Source: G963674665 sp963674665 (GTDB taxonomy: Bacteria > Desulfobacterota > Desulfovibrionia > Desulfovibrionales > Desulfovibrionaceae). From it: DNA of 64,000 nt. Below the pieces are notes generated by a model. That model saw only the letters and a program-made list of their open reading frames with translations. It did not search any database and was not told where the DNA came from. A program made the position numbers and the translations under genes. Where the stretch lies: the NCBI GenBank assembly GCA_963674665.2, contig CAXXPL010000011.1:124001-188000 (forward strand), read 5' to 3'. This document shows, piece after piece, positions 18,139-26,497 of this stretch (positions within the stretch are counted from its first letter, which is position 1; every line of letters starts with the position of its first letter).

Positions 18139-20262
18139 GTGAATATCGATGCCGTTGCCCAACACAAGGAAGCCCTGCTGCGTTCAATGCCGGACGTGGT
18201 GAATTATATCTCCACATTTCGCTCAATCAATAAGCGTTGGGACGGCGCCATAACCGCCGGCATGATCGAGACCGGCCGCATGGAGGACGAGGCCTCCCGG
18301 CTCTTCGCCCCGCTCATTCAGGACATGGGCTCCACCAAGAACCGGTACAGCGACATACAGAACCGGCTGGTGGACGCCATCATGTTCGAGATGGCCAAGA
18401 AGGTCATCTTCGAGATCAAGGACGCAGCCAAATTCGCCATAAACATCCTCAAGCGCAATCTCTTCGAACGTACCGCCGATGTGGGCTATCTGGCCACTGA
18501 CGCGGAGATCGTCAATCTGCTCCGGATGGTTGTCGACGGTCGGGATGAGCGCGATTTGGCCGATCAGGGCAAAGTCATCCGCCAACGCCTGGCCGAATAT
18601 CAGTACGAATACACCGTGTATGACGAAATCCTCGTCATGGACAGGGATGGTTACGTGCGGGCCAACCTGTGCCGGGACAATCACCTGAAGGTATCGCATG
18701 ATCCCTGCCTGGAGCGGGCGCAGGCGGTGAATCTGCGCGGCAACCAGGACGAGGACAAGTACATCGAGATCATGCGGGAGACTGATCTGCACCACCGCCA
18801 GGGCAAAACTCTCGCCTATGCGCAAAAAATCGAGGATCCGGAGACCCGGCGATCCCTGGGAACCCTGTGCCTGTGCTTCAACTTCGAACAGGAGATGGAG
18901 AGCATTTTCAGCGACCTGCACCAGGGAAACCAGCACCTGACGGTCGCAATCCTGGATGCGGAGGGTGGTGTGCTGAGTTCCAACAATCCCGAAGTCCTGC
19001 CCGCAAGGGCAAAAGTGAGCGCGGATCTGGGCGCAGATTTCAGGGTTCTCAGCATCAATAACAGGCAATACCTGGCCAACATAGCGGCCACGGACGGGTA
19101 TCAGGGATTTTACGGCCTCACATGGTACGGCCTTGCAATGGTGGAGGTGACCTCCGCCTTCAGCCAGACCGGTCTGCGGGACACCACTGATGGGGATCTG
19201 ATGGAAAAACTGCAGAACTTTTCCCAGGAACTCACCGGCATAAAGGACGAGTCGGACGGGCTGTTGGCGGACATGAAGCTCGACAGCATCAACGGGCAGG
19301 TCAAGGCCGCCAAGTACGAGGCCAACGGGTTTGTGGAGGTGCTGCGCTTCGTGGATTTCATCGGCGACGAGATCGACGGGCTCTTGTCCCAGGCCATCAG
19401 AAACCTCCAGAAGACCATTGTCACGTCCCTGTTCAACGATCTGCAGTTCCGCGCCTTCCAGGGCAACAACATCGCGGACAGAAATCTCTACGAGCGCGCC
19501 AACGACGTCTGCTGGTGGGCGCTCACCCCAATGTTCCGCAGGCTGCTCACCAAACATGCGGATGAGGGACTCACCGTCGAGGAGTGTCAAAGCCTCCGGG
19601 ACAACCTGCAGTATATCAACGACCTCTACACACCCTATCTGCGCCTCGTACTGGCGGACGCCCGGGGGACCGTGGTGGCTCTGTCCGACCCCCCGAGCGA
19701 GCTCAATGAGCGTTTTCTCATGGAGGGCATGCCCCAGGGGCAGGAGTTCGTGGGAACAAGGCTGGATAAGGAACTGGTGGCCAAGGCCATGACCCTGCCT
19801 TCCAGCAAGGACTACTGCGTGTCCGGGTTCGTGGCCACCGACCTTTATGGGGGGCGCCCCACCTATGTGTACAGTACCGCTGTGAGGAGCCCGGAGAACA
19901 TGGACCGTACAGTTGGAGTGGTGCAGATCGTGTTCGACGCAGAGCCGCAGTTCAAGGATATGCTCAACGATGTTCTGCCGCGCGACGAGAACAAGCAGGT
20001 TGTGGAGGGGAGCCTGGGATTTTTCGTGGACAGGGGCGGCAAGATCATCGCGTCGACCTCGCAGGAGTTTGCGCCCGGTGATATCCTTCCATTGCCGAAA
20101 TCCCTGTATCTCGGCGAAAAGGGAGCGCGCAACTCATCGGTGGTGGAGTTGAAGGGCCGTTCCTACACCGTGGGGCGGCAGGTGTCCGAAGGGTACCGGG
20201 AGTACAAGCGCAGTGACGGCTACGTCAACGACGTGATCTGTCTGATTATGATCCCCATCTAG
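18139..20262 (+). CDS. Soluble double-Cache-type sensory protein
   Basis: A 707-residue protein with no signal peptide or membrane segment. The first Cache/PAS-like unit (about 165-345) includes YDEILVMDRDGYVRANL, LCLCFNFEQEME and TVAILDAEGGVLSS. A helical linker follows at about 355-450 (DSINGQVKAAKYEANGF, reminiscent of a chemoreceptor hairpin tip). A second Cache unit (about 505-700) includes LRLVLADARGTVVALSDP, GVVQIVFDAEP and GFFVDRGGKIIAS. No kinase, cyclase or complete chemoreceptor signalling domain is attached, which is odd for Cache proteins. The start is GTG at 18139 with GGGAGGA just upstream. It is monocistronic. A role as a cytoplasmic ligand sensor or chemotaxis accessory is inference; homologues are probably labelled cache domain-containing protein. 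Confidence 0.75.
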   Translation: MNIDAVAQHKEALLRSMPDVVNYISTFRSINKRWDGAITAGMIETGRMEDEASRLFAPLIQDMGSTKNRYSDIQNRLVDAIMFEMAKKVIFEIKDAAKFAINILKRNLFERTADVGYLATDAEIVNLLRMVVDGRDERDLADQGKVIRQRLAEYQYEYTVYDEILVMDRDGYVRANLCRDNHLKVSHDPCLERAQAVNLRGNQDEDKYIEIMRETDLHHRQGKTLAYAQKIEDPETRRSLGTLCLCFNFEQEMESIFSDLHQGNQHLTVAILDAEGGVLSSNNPEVLPARAKVSADLGADFRVLSINNRQYLANIAATDGYQGFYGLTWYGLAMVEVTSAFSQTGLRDTTDGDLMEKLQNFSQELTGIKDESDGLLADMKLDSINGQVKAAKYEANGFVEVLRFVDFIGDEIDGLLSQAIRNLQKTIVTSLFNDLQFRAFQGNNIADRNLYERANDVCWWALTPMFRRLLTKHADEGLTVEECQSLRDNLQYINDLYTPYLRLVLADARGTVVALSDPPSELNERFLMEGMPQGQEFVGTRLDKELVAKAMTLPSSKDYCVSGFVATDLYGGRPTYVYSTAVRSPENMDRTVGVVQIVFDAEPQFKDMLNDVLPRDENKQVVEGSLGFFVDRGGKIIASTSQEFAPGDILPLPKSLYLGEKGARNSSVVELKGRSYTVGRQVSEGYREYKRSDGYVNDVICLIMIPI

Positions 20263-20416
20263 ATGAGCGTTTCATCATTGCACGCCGGCTTTGTCGTTGC
20301 GGAAAAGACAACTCCTTGTGTATGTCTGACTACGCGTCAGCCTTGCCTTTTCCTTGCGCTTTGCCAGCGAGCAATTCTACTGTACTTCCGGCAAATGTGA
20401 TTGGTCAGCGTTTCCT
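20263..20416. repeat. MITE-like palindromic repeat, copy 1
   Basis: One of three related ~154-bp elements (others at 29729-29882 and 31413-31566). It starts directly after the stop of the double-Cache gene and ends 14 nt before the stop of the convergent amidotransferase gene. A central imperfect hairpin is flanked by TTGCCTTTTCCTTGCGC. This is the most diverged copy. Confidence 0.8.
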
Positions 20417-20429
20417 TGGAAGCACGCGG

Positions 20430-21476
20430 TCACCAATGGCTCCCGGGTTCGCCGGGGGCATCCAGGTAGTTCAGGACCTTCCCGACCTCGTCCTTGTCCA
20501 GCCCCAGCCTTTTCAGGGTGGATTCGCACTGTGCGCGGAGCTCGTCGAGGTCCTTTTCGAATTCCTTGAGCTTGCCCAGTGCTTGCTCCCTGCTCATCTG
20601 CCCCTTTCTTACAAGGTTGCTGTAGTAGTCATCGTATTCCGTCATGCCCAGAACCACGCGGGAGAGGAGCAGGACAACGGAGTGGATGAGGCAGTCGAAA
20701 CGCCATCCCGACCCCGCGTGGTTCCAGTCCGCGTTTTGAGTCAGGCATTCCTGCATCATGTCGCGGTCATAAGGGTTGTAGTCGAAGAAACGTACAGAGG
20801 GCAGACCCTCGGGCACTTTTCCCTTTCCCGGGAAGTGCCTGTTGAAGGCGAAGTTCAGGGTCTTGGCCAGACACATGTCCAGGGGCTTGGAGAGCAACTC
20901 ACCGATCTTGGACCCGCAGTTCCCAAAGGCCTGTGTCAGGTAATACCGTTTGTAGGCCGCGTCCTCCTCCGAACTCTCTCCACTGACGAGAATCTTGGCG
21001 CCGTATTTGCGCGCAATTCTGTATGCCCCTCCATATATTGCATTGGGACAGCCAAAGCAGAGGCACAGCAGAAAATCCAAAGGGGAGCGGGAGAGGTTTA
21101 TCTTGAGGTGGCGCAACCGGGTCAGAAAATGCAGCCGGGAGGTGATCTGGACAAGGGGGACGCCGAGCTTGCGGGTGAGGGCCTTCAGGTTTCCGGTGGC
21201 CACAGGGTGCGTAAATCCGTTGTCGTAGTTGTATGCCAGAGGTGAAAGTCCGTATTTCCTCACGATTTGATACAATACGAAACCGCTGTCCAGACCTCCA
21301 CTGATGGGCACGATGCAGTCGTACTTCGAACCATTTTTGCCGATCTGCTTTTTGATGCCGTTATACTTCTCCACAGGCTTTGGGACGTATGTTCCGCAAA
21401 TGGAACAGACACCGGCGGCATCGAATTCGATCCCGGGGTAAGATTCAGGGAGAACACACTTCGCACATCGCCTCAT
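20430..21476 (-). CDS. N-acetyl sugar amidotransferase (PP-loop, PseA/WbpG-like)
   Basis: A 348-residue PP-loop enzyme of the N-acetyl sugar amidotransferase family (WbpG, PseA, LegG-related), which swaps an acetamido for an acetamidino group on surface sugars. Two CxxC pairs at the N-terminus (C4/C7 in RRCAKCVLP and C24/C27 in VCSICG) form a zinc site. The PP-loop SGGLDSG lies at 59-65, and YNYDNGFTHP and a CLCFGC cluster follow. The open frame extends far upstream on the minus strand, but the ATG at 21476 begins the family's usual N-terminus and has GGAG 8 nt upstream. The glycosyltransferase gene upstream suggests a glycan-decoration pair, for LPS or flagellin. The ammonia-supplying HisH/HisF-like partners are not in the window. 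Confidence 0.88.
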   Translation of the reverse strand: MRRCAKCVLPESYPGIEFDAAGVCSICGTYVPKPVEKYNGIKKQIGKNGSKYDCIVPISGGLDSGFVLYQIVRKYGLSPLAYNYDNGFTHPVATGNLKALTRKLGVPLVQITSRLHFLTRLRHLKINLSRSPLDFLLCLCFGCPNAIYGGAYRIARKYGAKILVSGESSEEDAAYKRYYLTQAFGNCGSKIGELLSKPLDMCLAKTLNFAFNRHFPGKGKVPEGLPSVRFFDYNPYDRDMMQECLTQNADWNHAGSGWRFDCLIHSVVLLLSRVVLGMTEYDDYYSNLVRKGQMSREQALGKLKEFEKDLDELRAQCESTLKRLGLDKDEVGKVLNYLDAPGEPGSHW

Positions 21477-21706
21477 GCACCCACTCCAGAGGCCTTTCGG
21501 CAGAAGAATCGCGGAGTAATGCAACGTCACAACACACTGTGACGGCGGCAGAAAGTTGTTGCAAAAAACAGGACGACTTTCGACTCGAACTGCGGAAACA
21601 ATACGGTGAGAAGCAACGGTGAAAAAGAAATTCAGTGTGAGCCTGAGGTGGAATTCTATACAGTATACGCATTTGCAAAGTGTTTTGTCCAGGGATGTCG
21701 CAATGC

Positions 21707-23293
21707 TCAGTTCTTTCCCTCGTGCAGACGCCAGCGCAGGCCTTTTGAGATTGAGCGGGCGAGCTCGAAGTCGCCGTATTCCGAGGCCAGTTCCATGGTC
21801 AGCGCAATGAGCCGGTTCGACGCCAACCCCTTGGCAATGGCCTGCTTCAAATATGGCAAGGCCTCTGGCGCGATACCGCTTTGCCGGGCCCCGAGCACTA
21901 TGATTTCCAGTGCCTGGGCCGATGGCACCTGGTTCCACGCCAGGATGGCGAACTCCAATGCCGTGTCCGGGAACTGGTCCGCGTCCCTTTTCAGAAAACC
22001 CACGTGGCAGTACTCCCCCATGTGGGCCAGGAGGTGGGCGAAATACACGAACAGGGCGTGCCGCAGCACCATGCTCTCCTGCTTTGCCTGCTCCAGTTCG
22101 GGGCGGAGCGTGAACTCCGGGCATGTCCGGGCCAGGAGGATGTCGAGCTGCTTCAGGGATTGGTGCATGGCCTGTGGTTCTTGACGAATTACATGGAGCA
22201 GGGTCAGCTTCATGAGCGCGAGAACGGCGGTGTGTCCGGAGCCTTGGGTAGCGGCCGCCAGGTGTTCGGCCGCCGGAGCGAAGCGGCCCCCACGTGCCAG
22301 GATGTTGCCCATGTGCAGCCTGGCCTGGGCCGCAAGCTCCCCCCCGTCCTGGGATATGCTCCGCAACAGATCAAAGGCGTGCTTGAAATCCCCGCCGTAG
22401 CGAAGGCGGTGCATATAGGTGCCCACTGCCTCGGCGAACCGTTTCTCTTCCCTTGAAAATTCCTGGTTGCCCGTTTCCGGGGTCTTGATCGTCTCCAGGA
22501 TCTCTCTCGCTCTGGCCTCGCTGGTGTGGCGTTCGGCGCATAGCTTTCTGGCCGCCAGAGCCGTTCCCGCCAATGCGTCCGGATCTTTGTTAATTCTCTC
22601 CAACACTTGGAGCACAGTGCCCGGCGTGTAGGCCTGATAGTGCTCCCCGGGTGTGAACAACTGCCGCATTGCTTCGCTGTCCTCGGTGAGCAGCAGGGAA
22701 CCCGAGGCCATGGCCTGGAAGGTCCGTAGGTTCACGCCGGGAAAGAAGCTCTCGTTCAGCACCACGTGTGACTGCGCCGAGATGTCCTGCATGGTGTCGC
22801 GGGACACGCCCTTCACGTGCTCGATCTCGAAGCGCTGCCTTATGATCCGTAGAATGTTGCTCCTCTTGGCGCGATGCTGCGAGGTGCGCCCAACAAAGGA
22901 GACGAAGTGGCGCTTTTCCATGGGGGGGCGGAAGTCCGATTGCAGGGCAAACAGGGGAGCCCAGTGCGCGTTGACCCCATGCCTTGCGAGGGTGCCCACG
23001 GAGCTGGGCTGATCCACGAACACGTGGTCGAAGAGCTTGAGAAGGTGGGCCAGCCAGAACTCGTTCAACGGGGCGTCGATGACATAGGCTGCCAGAGGGA
23101 CGGGGCAGTCGCGCAGGCCGTGAGGGAATTCGCTCTTGCCGAAGAGTTCCAGCAGTACGAGATCTGGAGGGGAGTCCAGAGCCGCCACAGTCTCCGGGAG
23201 GCATATCTCCGCCCCTCCTTTGAGAGCTACGATGTCATGCCCCAGGGCGCGCAGCCCTTCCCGCAGGAACGTTCCCTTGTAAAGTATCTTCAT
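21707..23293 (-). CDS. CgeB-like glycosyltransferase with C-terminal TPR-like region
   Basis: A 528-residue two-part protein. Residues 1 to about 290 resemble the CgeB/DUF3880-type GT-B glycosyltransferase fold: N-terminal MKILYKGTFLREGLRALGH, HVFVDQPSSVGTLARHGV, FVGRTSQHRAKRSN and the donor-site stretch VNLRTFQAMASGSLLLTEDS. The C-terminal half is helical, with repeated Ala/Leu-rich units (HMGNILARGGRFAPAAEHL) like TPRs. Such proteins are often linked to flagellin or surface-polysaccharide glycosylation, which would fit the neighbouring sugar amidotransferase 230 nt downstream on the same strand. The sugar and acceptor cannot be deduced. Confidence 0.82.
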   Translation of the reverse strand: MKILYKGTFLREGLRALGHDIVALKGGAEICLPETVAALDSPPDLVLLELFGKSEFPHGLRDCPVPLAAYVIDAPLNEFWLAHLLKLFDHVFVDQPSSVGTLARHGVNAHWAPLFALQSDFRPPMEKRHFVSFVGRTSQHRAKRSNILRIIRQRFEIEHVKGVSRDTMQDISAQSHVVLNESFFPGVNLRTFQAMASGSLLLTEDSEAMRQLFTPGEHYQAYTPGTVLQVLERINKDPDALAGTALAARKLCAERHTSEARAREILETIKTPETGNQEFSREEKRFAEAVGTYMHRLRYGGDFKHAFDLLRSISQDGGELAAQARLHMGNILARGGRFAPAAEHLAAATQGSGHTAVLALMKLTLLHVIRQEPQAMHQSLKQLDILLARTCPEFTLRPELEQAKQESMVLRHALFVYFAHLLAHMGEYCHVGFLKRDADQFPDTALEFAILAWNQVPSAQALEIIVLGARQSGIAPEALPYLKQAIAKGLASNRLIALTMELASEYGDFELARSISKGLRWRLHEGKN

Positions 23294-23416
23294 CGCGTTG
23301 TGAAAGCCCCCTGAATCACCTGTACCAAGTGGATCATGGGGCCACTATTGCCTCTGGGCAGCGAAAATACAAGAGGGGCGGAGGATATAGCGTGCTTTCC
23401 TCCCCGCTTATGGTGT

Positions 23417-24178
23417 TCAGATGTATATCACCGTGACCTCGAGCATGGCCGCGAGGTGGATGCCGCCGAAGATCAGTCTCAGGAGCCACCAGCGTATCTG
23501 ACTGATGAAGCCGGAGTCGTACAAGATGGGCGCCGGGTCGGTGGCGTATTGCGTGATGGTTTTCTGGAAGATGTACGCGGCGAGCAGGTCGGGCGTCAGG
23601 GCGGTGAGGAACTTGGAGCTGGTGACGCAGGTGGCGGCAAAGGCCACCCAGGTGAGATGGGAGCCTATCTTGCGTGGCTCGTTCTCCGGCGTGGAGTTGA
23701 ACATGGGAGGATGTTGCTTGCGATGGGGTAGATGGTGCCCGCGCTGCGTGCCATGTTGGAGGGCGTGAAGAGCGAGAGTGGGGCATCGGAGCAGGCGATG
23801 GCATACCCCAGCCCCAGGATGCTTCTGCCCGGATGCTTGGCCATGATCAGGCTGATGCGGCGGCCAAGGCTGGTCATCTTATACCCCAGTGCGAACATGA
23901 AGGCCGTGAAGATCAGCCAGATGACGCCGTTGGAAAAGCCGGGAAATGCCCAGTCACGACTCCCCTTGGCGCTTGGGTCCACGAGGCCGGGCATGGCCAC
24001 GAAGGACACTCCGGCGAGTCCCACAAGCGCGGCGGGTACCGGCTCCACGATCAATCCCACGATGACGCCGACAAAACCGCACAGGAACTACCACCCCTGA
24101 AGTTGTAGCCCTCGGGTGTGGGACCGATGGCCATGAGTGCGGCAATGACGACGGGAAGGAATTTTGGATGATCGACAT
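23417..24178 (-). pseudogene. DASS (SLC13/CitT-type) anion:sodium symporter, frameshifted and truncated
   Basis: Fragments of a divalent-anion transporter (CitT/TtdT-like). A good ribosome site and ATG at 24178 begin the gene. A second frame carries VEPVPAALVGLAGVSFVAMP, WLIFTAFMFALGYKMTSLGR and LGYAIACSDAPLSLFTPSNM, then RSAGTIYPIASN. A third frame carries MFNSTPENEPRKIGSHLTW and TCVTSSKFLTALTPDLLAAY. These match, in order, the conserved middle of the family. At least two indels are needed, and the C-terminal third is missing (the frame ends at 23417). Family members take up citrate, tartrate or succinate; this one cannot be functional as it stands. Confidence 0.87.
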
Positions 24179-24389
24179 GAAAGTCTCCGCAACAAAGGTA
24201 GGATGTCTATGTATCTCATGTATAACGGCATATCATGTGATTTGAAGGTATAGAGGTATGGTAACAAAACAAAAACGATAACTGTTACTCAAGCGAATAA
24301 TAATTTACAATGGTATGCTGCTGTTATGATTTCATGGAAAGTATGTCGACTGTAGGCATGGGTGAATGTCATGAGTATTGCCCATGCGC

Positions 24390-24418
24390 AAAAAAGGCGG
24401 GAGACAGAGTCTCCCGCC
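24390..24418 (-). terminator. Rho-independent terminator of the DUF1127 gene
   Basis: Reading the minus strand, a perfect 10-bp stem GGCGGGAGAC / GTCTCCCGCC closes a 3-nt loop and is followed by TTTTTTG. It lies 70 nt after the DUF1127 stop. This is the clearest canonical terminator in the window. Confidence 0.92.
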
Positions 24419-24488
24419 GCTAATCGAGGGGAATGCAGTGAAGACAACAATCGAAAAAAACAAATGCTGAAGTTCACGTCGTGGGCAA

Positions 24489-24779
24489 TTATCCATACTG
24501 CTGGCAGGGGTTTTTGCCTCTGTCGCATTTCTGTATCAGAAACTCGTGCTTTCTAGCATCGCGCAACCTCTGCCTCAGGCTCATGCGCAAGGGACGGTAG
24601 CGGAACAGGTCTCCTATCTCACAGCGCTCGATGCCGATGTCGCGCAGCATGTGGTCGTCCGTGCGCAAGAGTTCGTGGTATGCCCTGTCCGGCTCCATCC
24701 AGCGGTACATGTCCTTGATTACGTCCCAAAGCCAGGCCAAAAAGATTTGTGCGATGGTGAAATGCGTTTTCATGTCCAT
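24489..24779 (-). CDS. DUF1127 (YjiS-like) small protein
   Basis: A 96-residue protein with a DUF1127 motif at its C-terminal half (LLRTDDHMLRDIGIERCEIG). The Arg-rich YjiS-type motif is linked in other bacteria to RNA binding, phosphate or C-metabolism and stress, but its biochemical role is not settled. The ATG at 24779 (MDMKTHF) has AGGAGG 6 nt upstream; a longer frame to 24851 lacks one. The gene is divergent from a LysR regulator, with 87 bp between the starts, so that LysR protein probably controls it. A canonical terminator follows. Confidence 0.85.
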   Translation of the reverse strand: MDMKTHFTIAQIFLAWLWDVIKDMYRWMEPDRAYHELLRTDDHMLRDIGIERCEIGDLFRYRPLRMSLRQRLRDARKHEFLIQKCDRGKNPCQQYG

Positions 24780-24866
24780 GAGATGCCTCCTGTGTTTTGG
24801 GAAGCATGGACAATAATATTTGATTAGGGAAACGAATTGTTTTAATAACACCTAGAAGAGGTGCTT

Positions 24867-25799
24867 ATGATAGATGTTGGAACCGATCTCCTGCGCGCCT
24901 TCGTGGCCGTGGCGGAATCCCTGAATTTCACCCGCGCCAGCGAGATGCTGCACAAGACCCAGTCCGCGGTGAGCCAGCAGATAAAACGCCTGGAGAGCGA
25001 ACTCGGGGTACCGCTGTTCGACCGCGCCGGCCGCTCGGTGCGCCTCACCACCCAGGGAGAATCGTTTCTGCCCTATGCCCGTCGGGTTCTCAAGGCTCAC
25101 GATGAGGCCATCGCCACCATCACGGACCCGGACATGACCGGATTGGTGCGCGTGGGCATCTCGGACGAACTCTCCATGTGCTATTTCCCCGAGGTGCTGA
25201 AGCGCTTCGCCCAGTACCACCCCTGCGTGCAGGTGGAGGTGCATTGCGGGTTCGGTGCCATGCTGGCCAAGAAGCTCGCCATGGGCGAGCTGGATTTGTT
25301 CATCAACACCTCGGCGCGAATCATTCCCGGAGGCGAGATCTTCGCCTACACCCCACTGTTGTGGGTGGGGTCCTGCGGTCATTTCGCGCACAAGGATAAT
25401 CCGCTGCCATTGGCCATGTTCCTGCCCGGCTGCTCCTATTTGGCCTATGCCTCGGAGGCGCTGCATCAGGCGGGCAGGTCCTTCCGTGTGGCCTACTCCA
25501 GCCCATCCCTGGCCGGCATCCATGCCGCCCTGGCCTCGGGTATGGCCATCTCCGCCCTCATCACTCCCTCCATACCAAGGGGCGTGGTGGTCCTCGGGTC
25601 TGAGGACGGATTACCCCCATTGCCCCTGGTCAACGTGCACATGGTCAGGGGGCGTAGCGTCACACGCCCTGCGGATTGCTTCGCCAACATCGTGCGCAAC
25701 GTGATCCAGAACGGGGAGGCCATGCGTCCTGCCGAGCCCGGCGAGCCTTCACTCATGCCCTGGAAGGAGTACCTGGACGGCATCGGCGCGTCCGCCTGA
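24867..25799 (+). CDS. LysR-family transcriptional regulator
   Basis: A 310-residue LTTR. The winged helix-turn-helix spans residues 1-60 (DLLRAFVAVAESLNFTRASE, then QSAVSQQIKRLESELG). The effector domain starts at about 88 with GLVRVGISDELSMCYFPEVL. Start at ATG 24867 is supported by AGAGG 5 nt upstream; a GTG six bases earlier is possible. It is transcribed away from the DUF1127 gene, the classic position for a LysR protein controlling its divergent neighbour. LysR/DUF1127 pairs are common in proteobacteria. The ligand is unknown. Confidence 0.93.
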   Translation: MIDVGTDLLRAFVAVAESLNFTRASEMLHKTQSAVSQQIKRLESELGVPLFDRAGRSVRLTTQGESFLPYARRVLKAHDEAIATITDPDMTGLVRVGISDELSMCYFPEVLKRFAQYHPCVQVEVHCGFGAMLAKKLAMGELDLFINTSARIIPGGEIFAYTPLLWVGSCGHFAHKDNPLPLAMFLPGCSYLAYASEALHQAGRSFRVAYSSPSLAGIHAALASGMAISALITPSIPRGVVVLGSEDGLPPLPLVNVHMVRGRSVTRPADCFANIVRNVIQNGEAMRPAEPGEPSLMPWKEYLDGIGASA

Positions 25800-25820
25800 T
25801 GCACGGACGGATCTTTCCGG

Positions 25821-26144
25821 CTACTTCTGGCACTCGCACTGGATGTTGCCGGCGATGATGTCCTTGACGTCGCCGAGCACGTCATGGGTCCAGCAGTCGT
25901 CCGCCCCTGCCGCTTCACGCATGACCAGCGCCAGGATGTAGGCCAGCTCCTTCAGGCTCGCGCCCGCGTCCAGAGCCCCTTTGAAGTGCTTCAGCACACA
26001 GGGCTTGGAGCGCGCCTTGATGGACAGGGCGAAACAGATGAACTGGTAGGTCTTCTCGTCGATTGTCCGCTTCTCTTCATACAGCGTATCCATCTGATCC
26101 AGCAGGTCCGTGAATTCGGGAAAAAGTTGCGCCAAGTATCTCAT
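25821..26144 (-). CDS. Carboxymuconolactone decarboxylase/AhpD-like protein
   Basis: A 107-residue all-helical protein of the CMD/AhpD superfamily. The conserved core is FALSIKARSKPCVLKHFKGA followed by LDAGASLKEL. AhpD-type proteins carry a CxxC thioredoxin-like pair; here only the first Cys (in KPCVLKH) is kept, so classical AhpD chemistry is unlikely. The tail ends CECQK. The ATG follows GAGGGGG. It converges with the LysR gene with only 20 nt between. A TATAAT hexamer lies about 35 nt upstream of the start and could be its -10 element. Function unknown. Confidence 0.8.
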   Translation of the reverse strand: MRYLAQLFPEFTDLLDQMDTLYEEKRTIDEKTYQFICFALSIKARSKPCVLKHFKGALDAGASLKELAYILALVMREAAGADDCWTHDVLGDVKDIIAGNIQCECQK

Positions 26145-26356
26145 TTGTGATCCCCCTCGGGTTGTGGCGTCTGTTAAGATGGGTAAAGATTATATTCACC
26201 CGCGTAGGTATGCAATGGGCAAGTGTGATGATTCGCCAGTTTTGGGGTCACCATGCTTGACGTGAATTTCCCCTTGTAGAACAGGAGATTGACAGTAAAC
26301 AGGCAGTGCCATAATATGTCGACGTGCTACTAATTTTATAATTGTATCTGGAAAAG

Positions 26357-26373
26357 AATATTAATTTAATATT
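26357..26373. promoter_or_regulatory. Perfect 17-bp AT palindrome upstream of the ABC operon
   Basis: AATATTAA-T-TTAATATT is a perfect 8-bp inverted repeat 125 nt upstream of the ABC permease start, in a 350-bp gap that is otherwise featureless. It is a candidate operator, though chance is less improbable for pure AT. Confidence 0.35.
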
Positions 26374-26497
26374 TTGATGCAGAGGGAAACAGGGTTTCGT
26401 GGTCACAGGTGACTTGTCTGGAAAGGGGCATCCGTGTAGCGTTGAGAACAACTATCAGCGGATCCCGCAGAGGGGTGCTGACTGAGAGGCGAGAACA

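Noticed and set aside
20430..22124. Amidotransferase extended to a 564-residue protein
   Set aside because: The extra N-terminal 216 residues overlap the glycosyltransferase gene and are low-complexity Pro/Gly/Arg sequence; the family N-terminus begins at 21476.
24489..25799. DUF1127/LysR pair as a toxin-antitoxin module
   Set aside because: The small protein has a clear DUF1127 motif and the partner is a standard LysR regulator; divergent regulator-target logic explains it better.
26150..26260. A full sigma70 promoter for the AhpD-like gene
   Set aside because: A perfect TATAAT is present on the minus strand, but the only -35-like hexamer (TTGCAT) is 15 nt away, too close for confidence.
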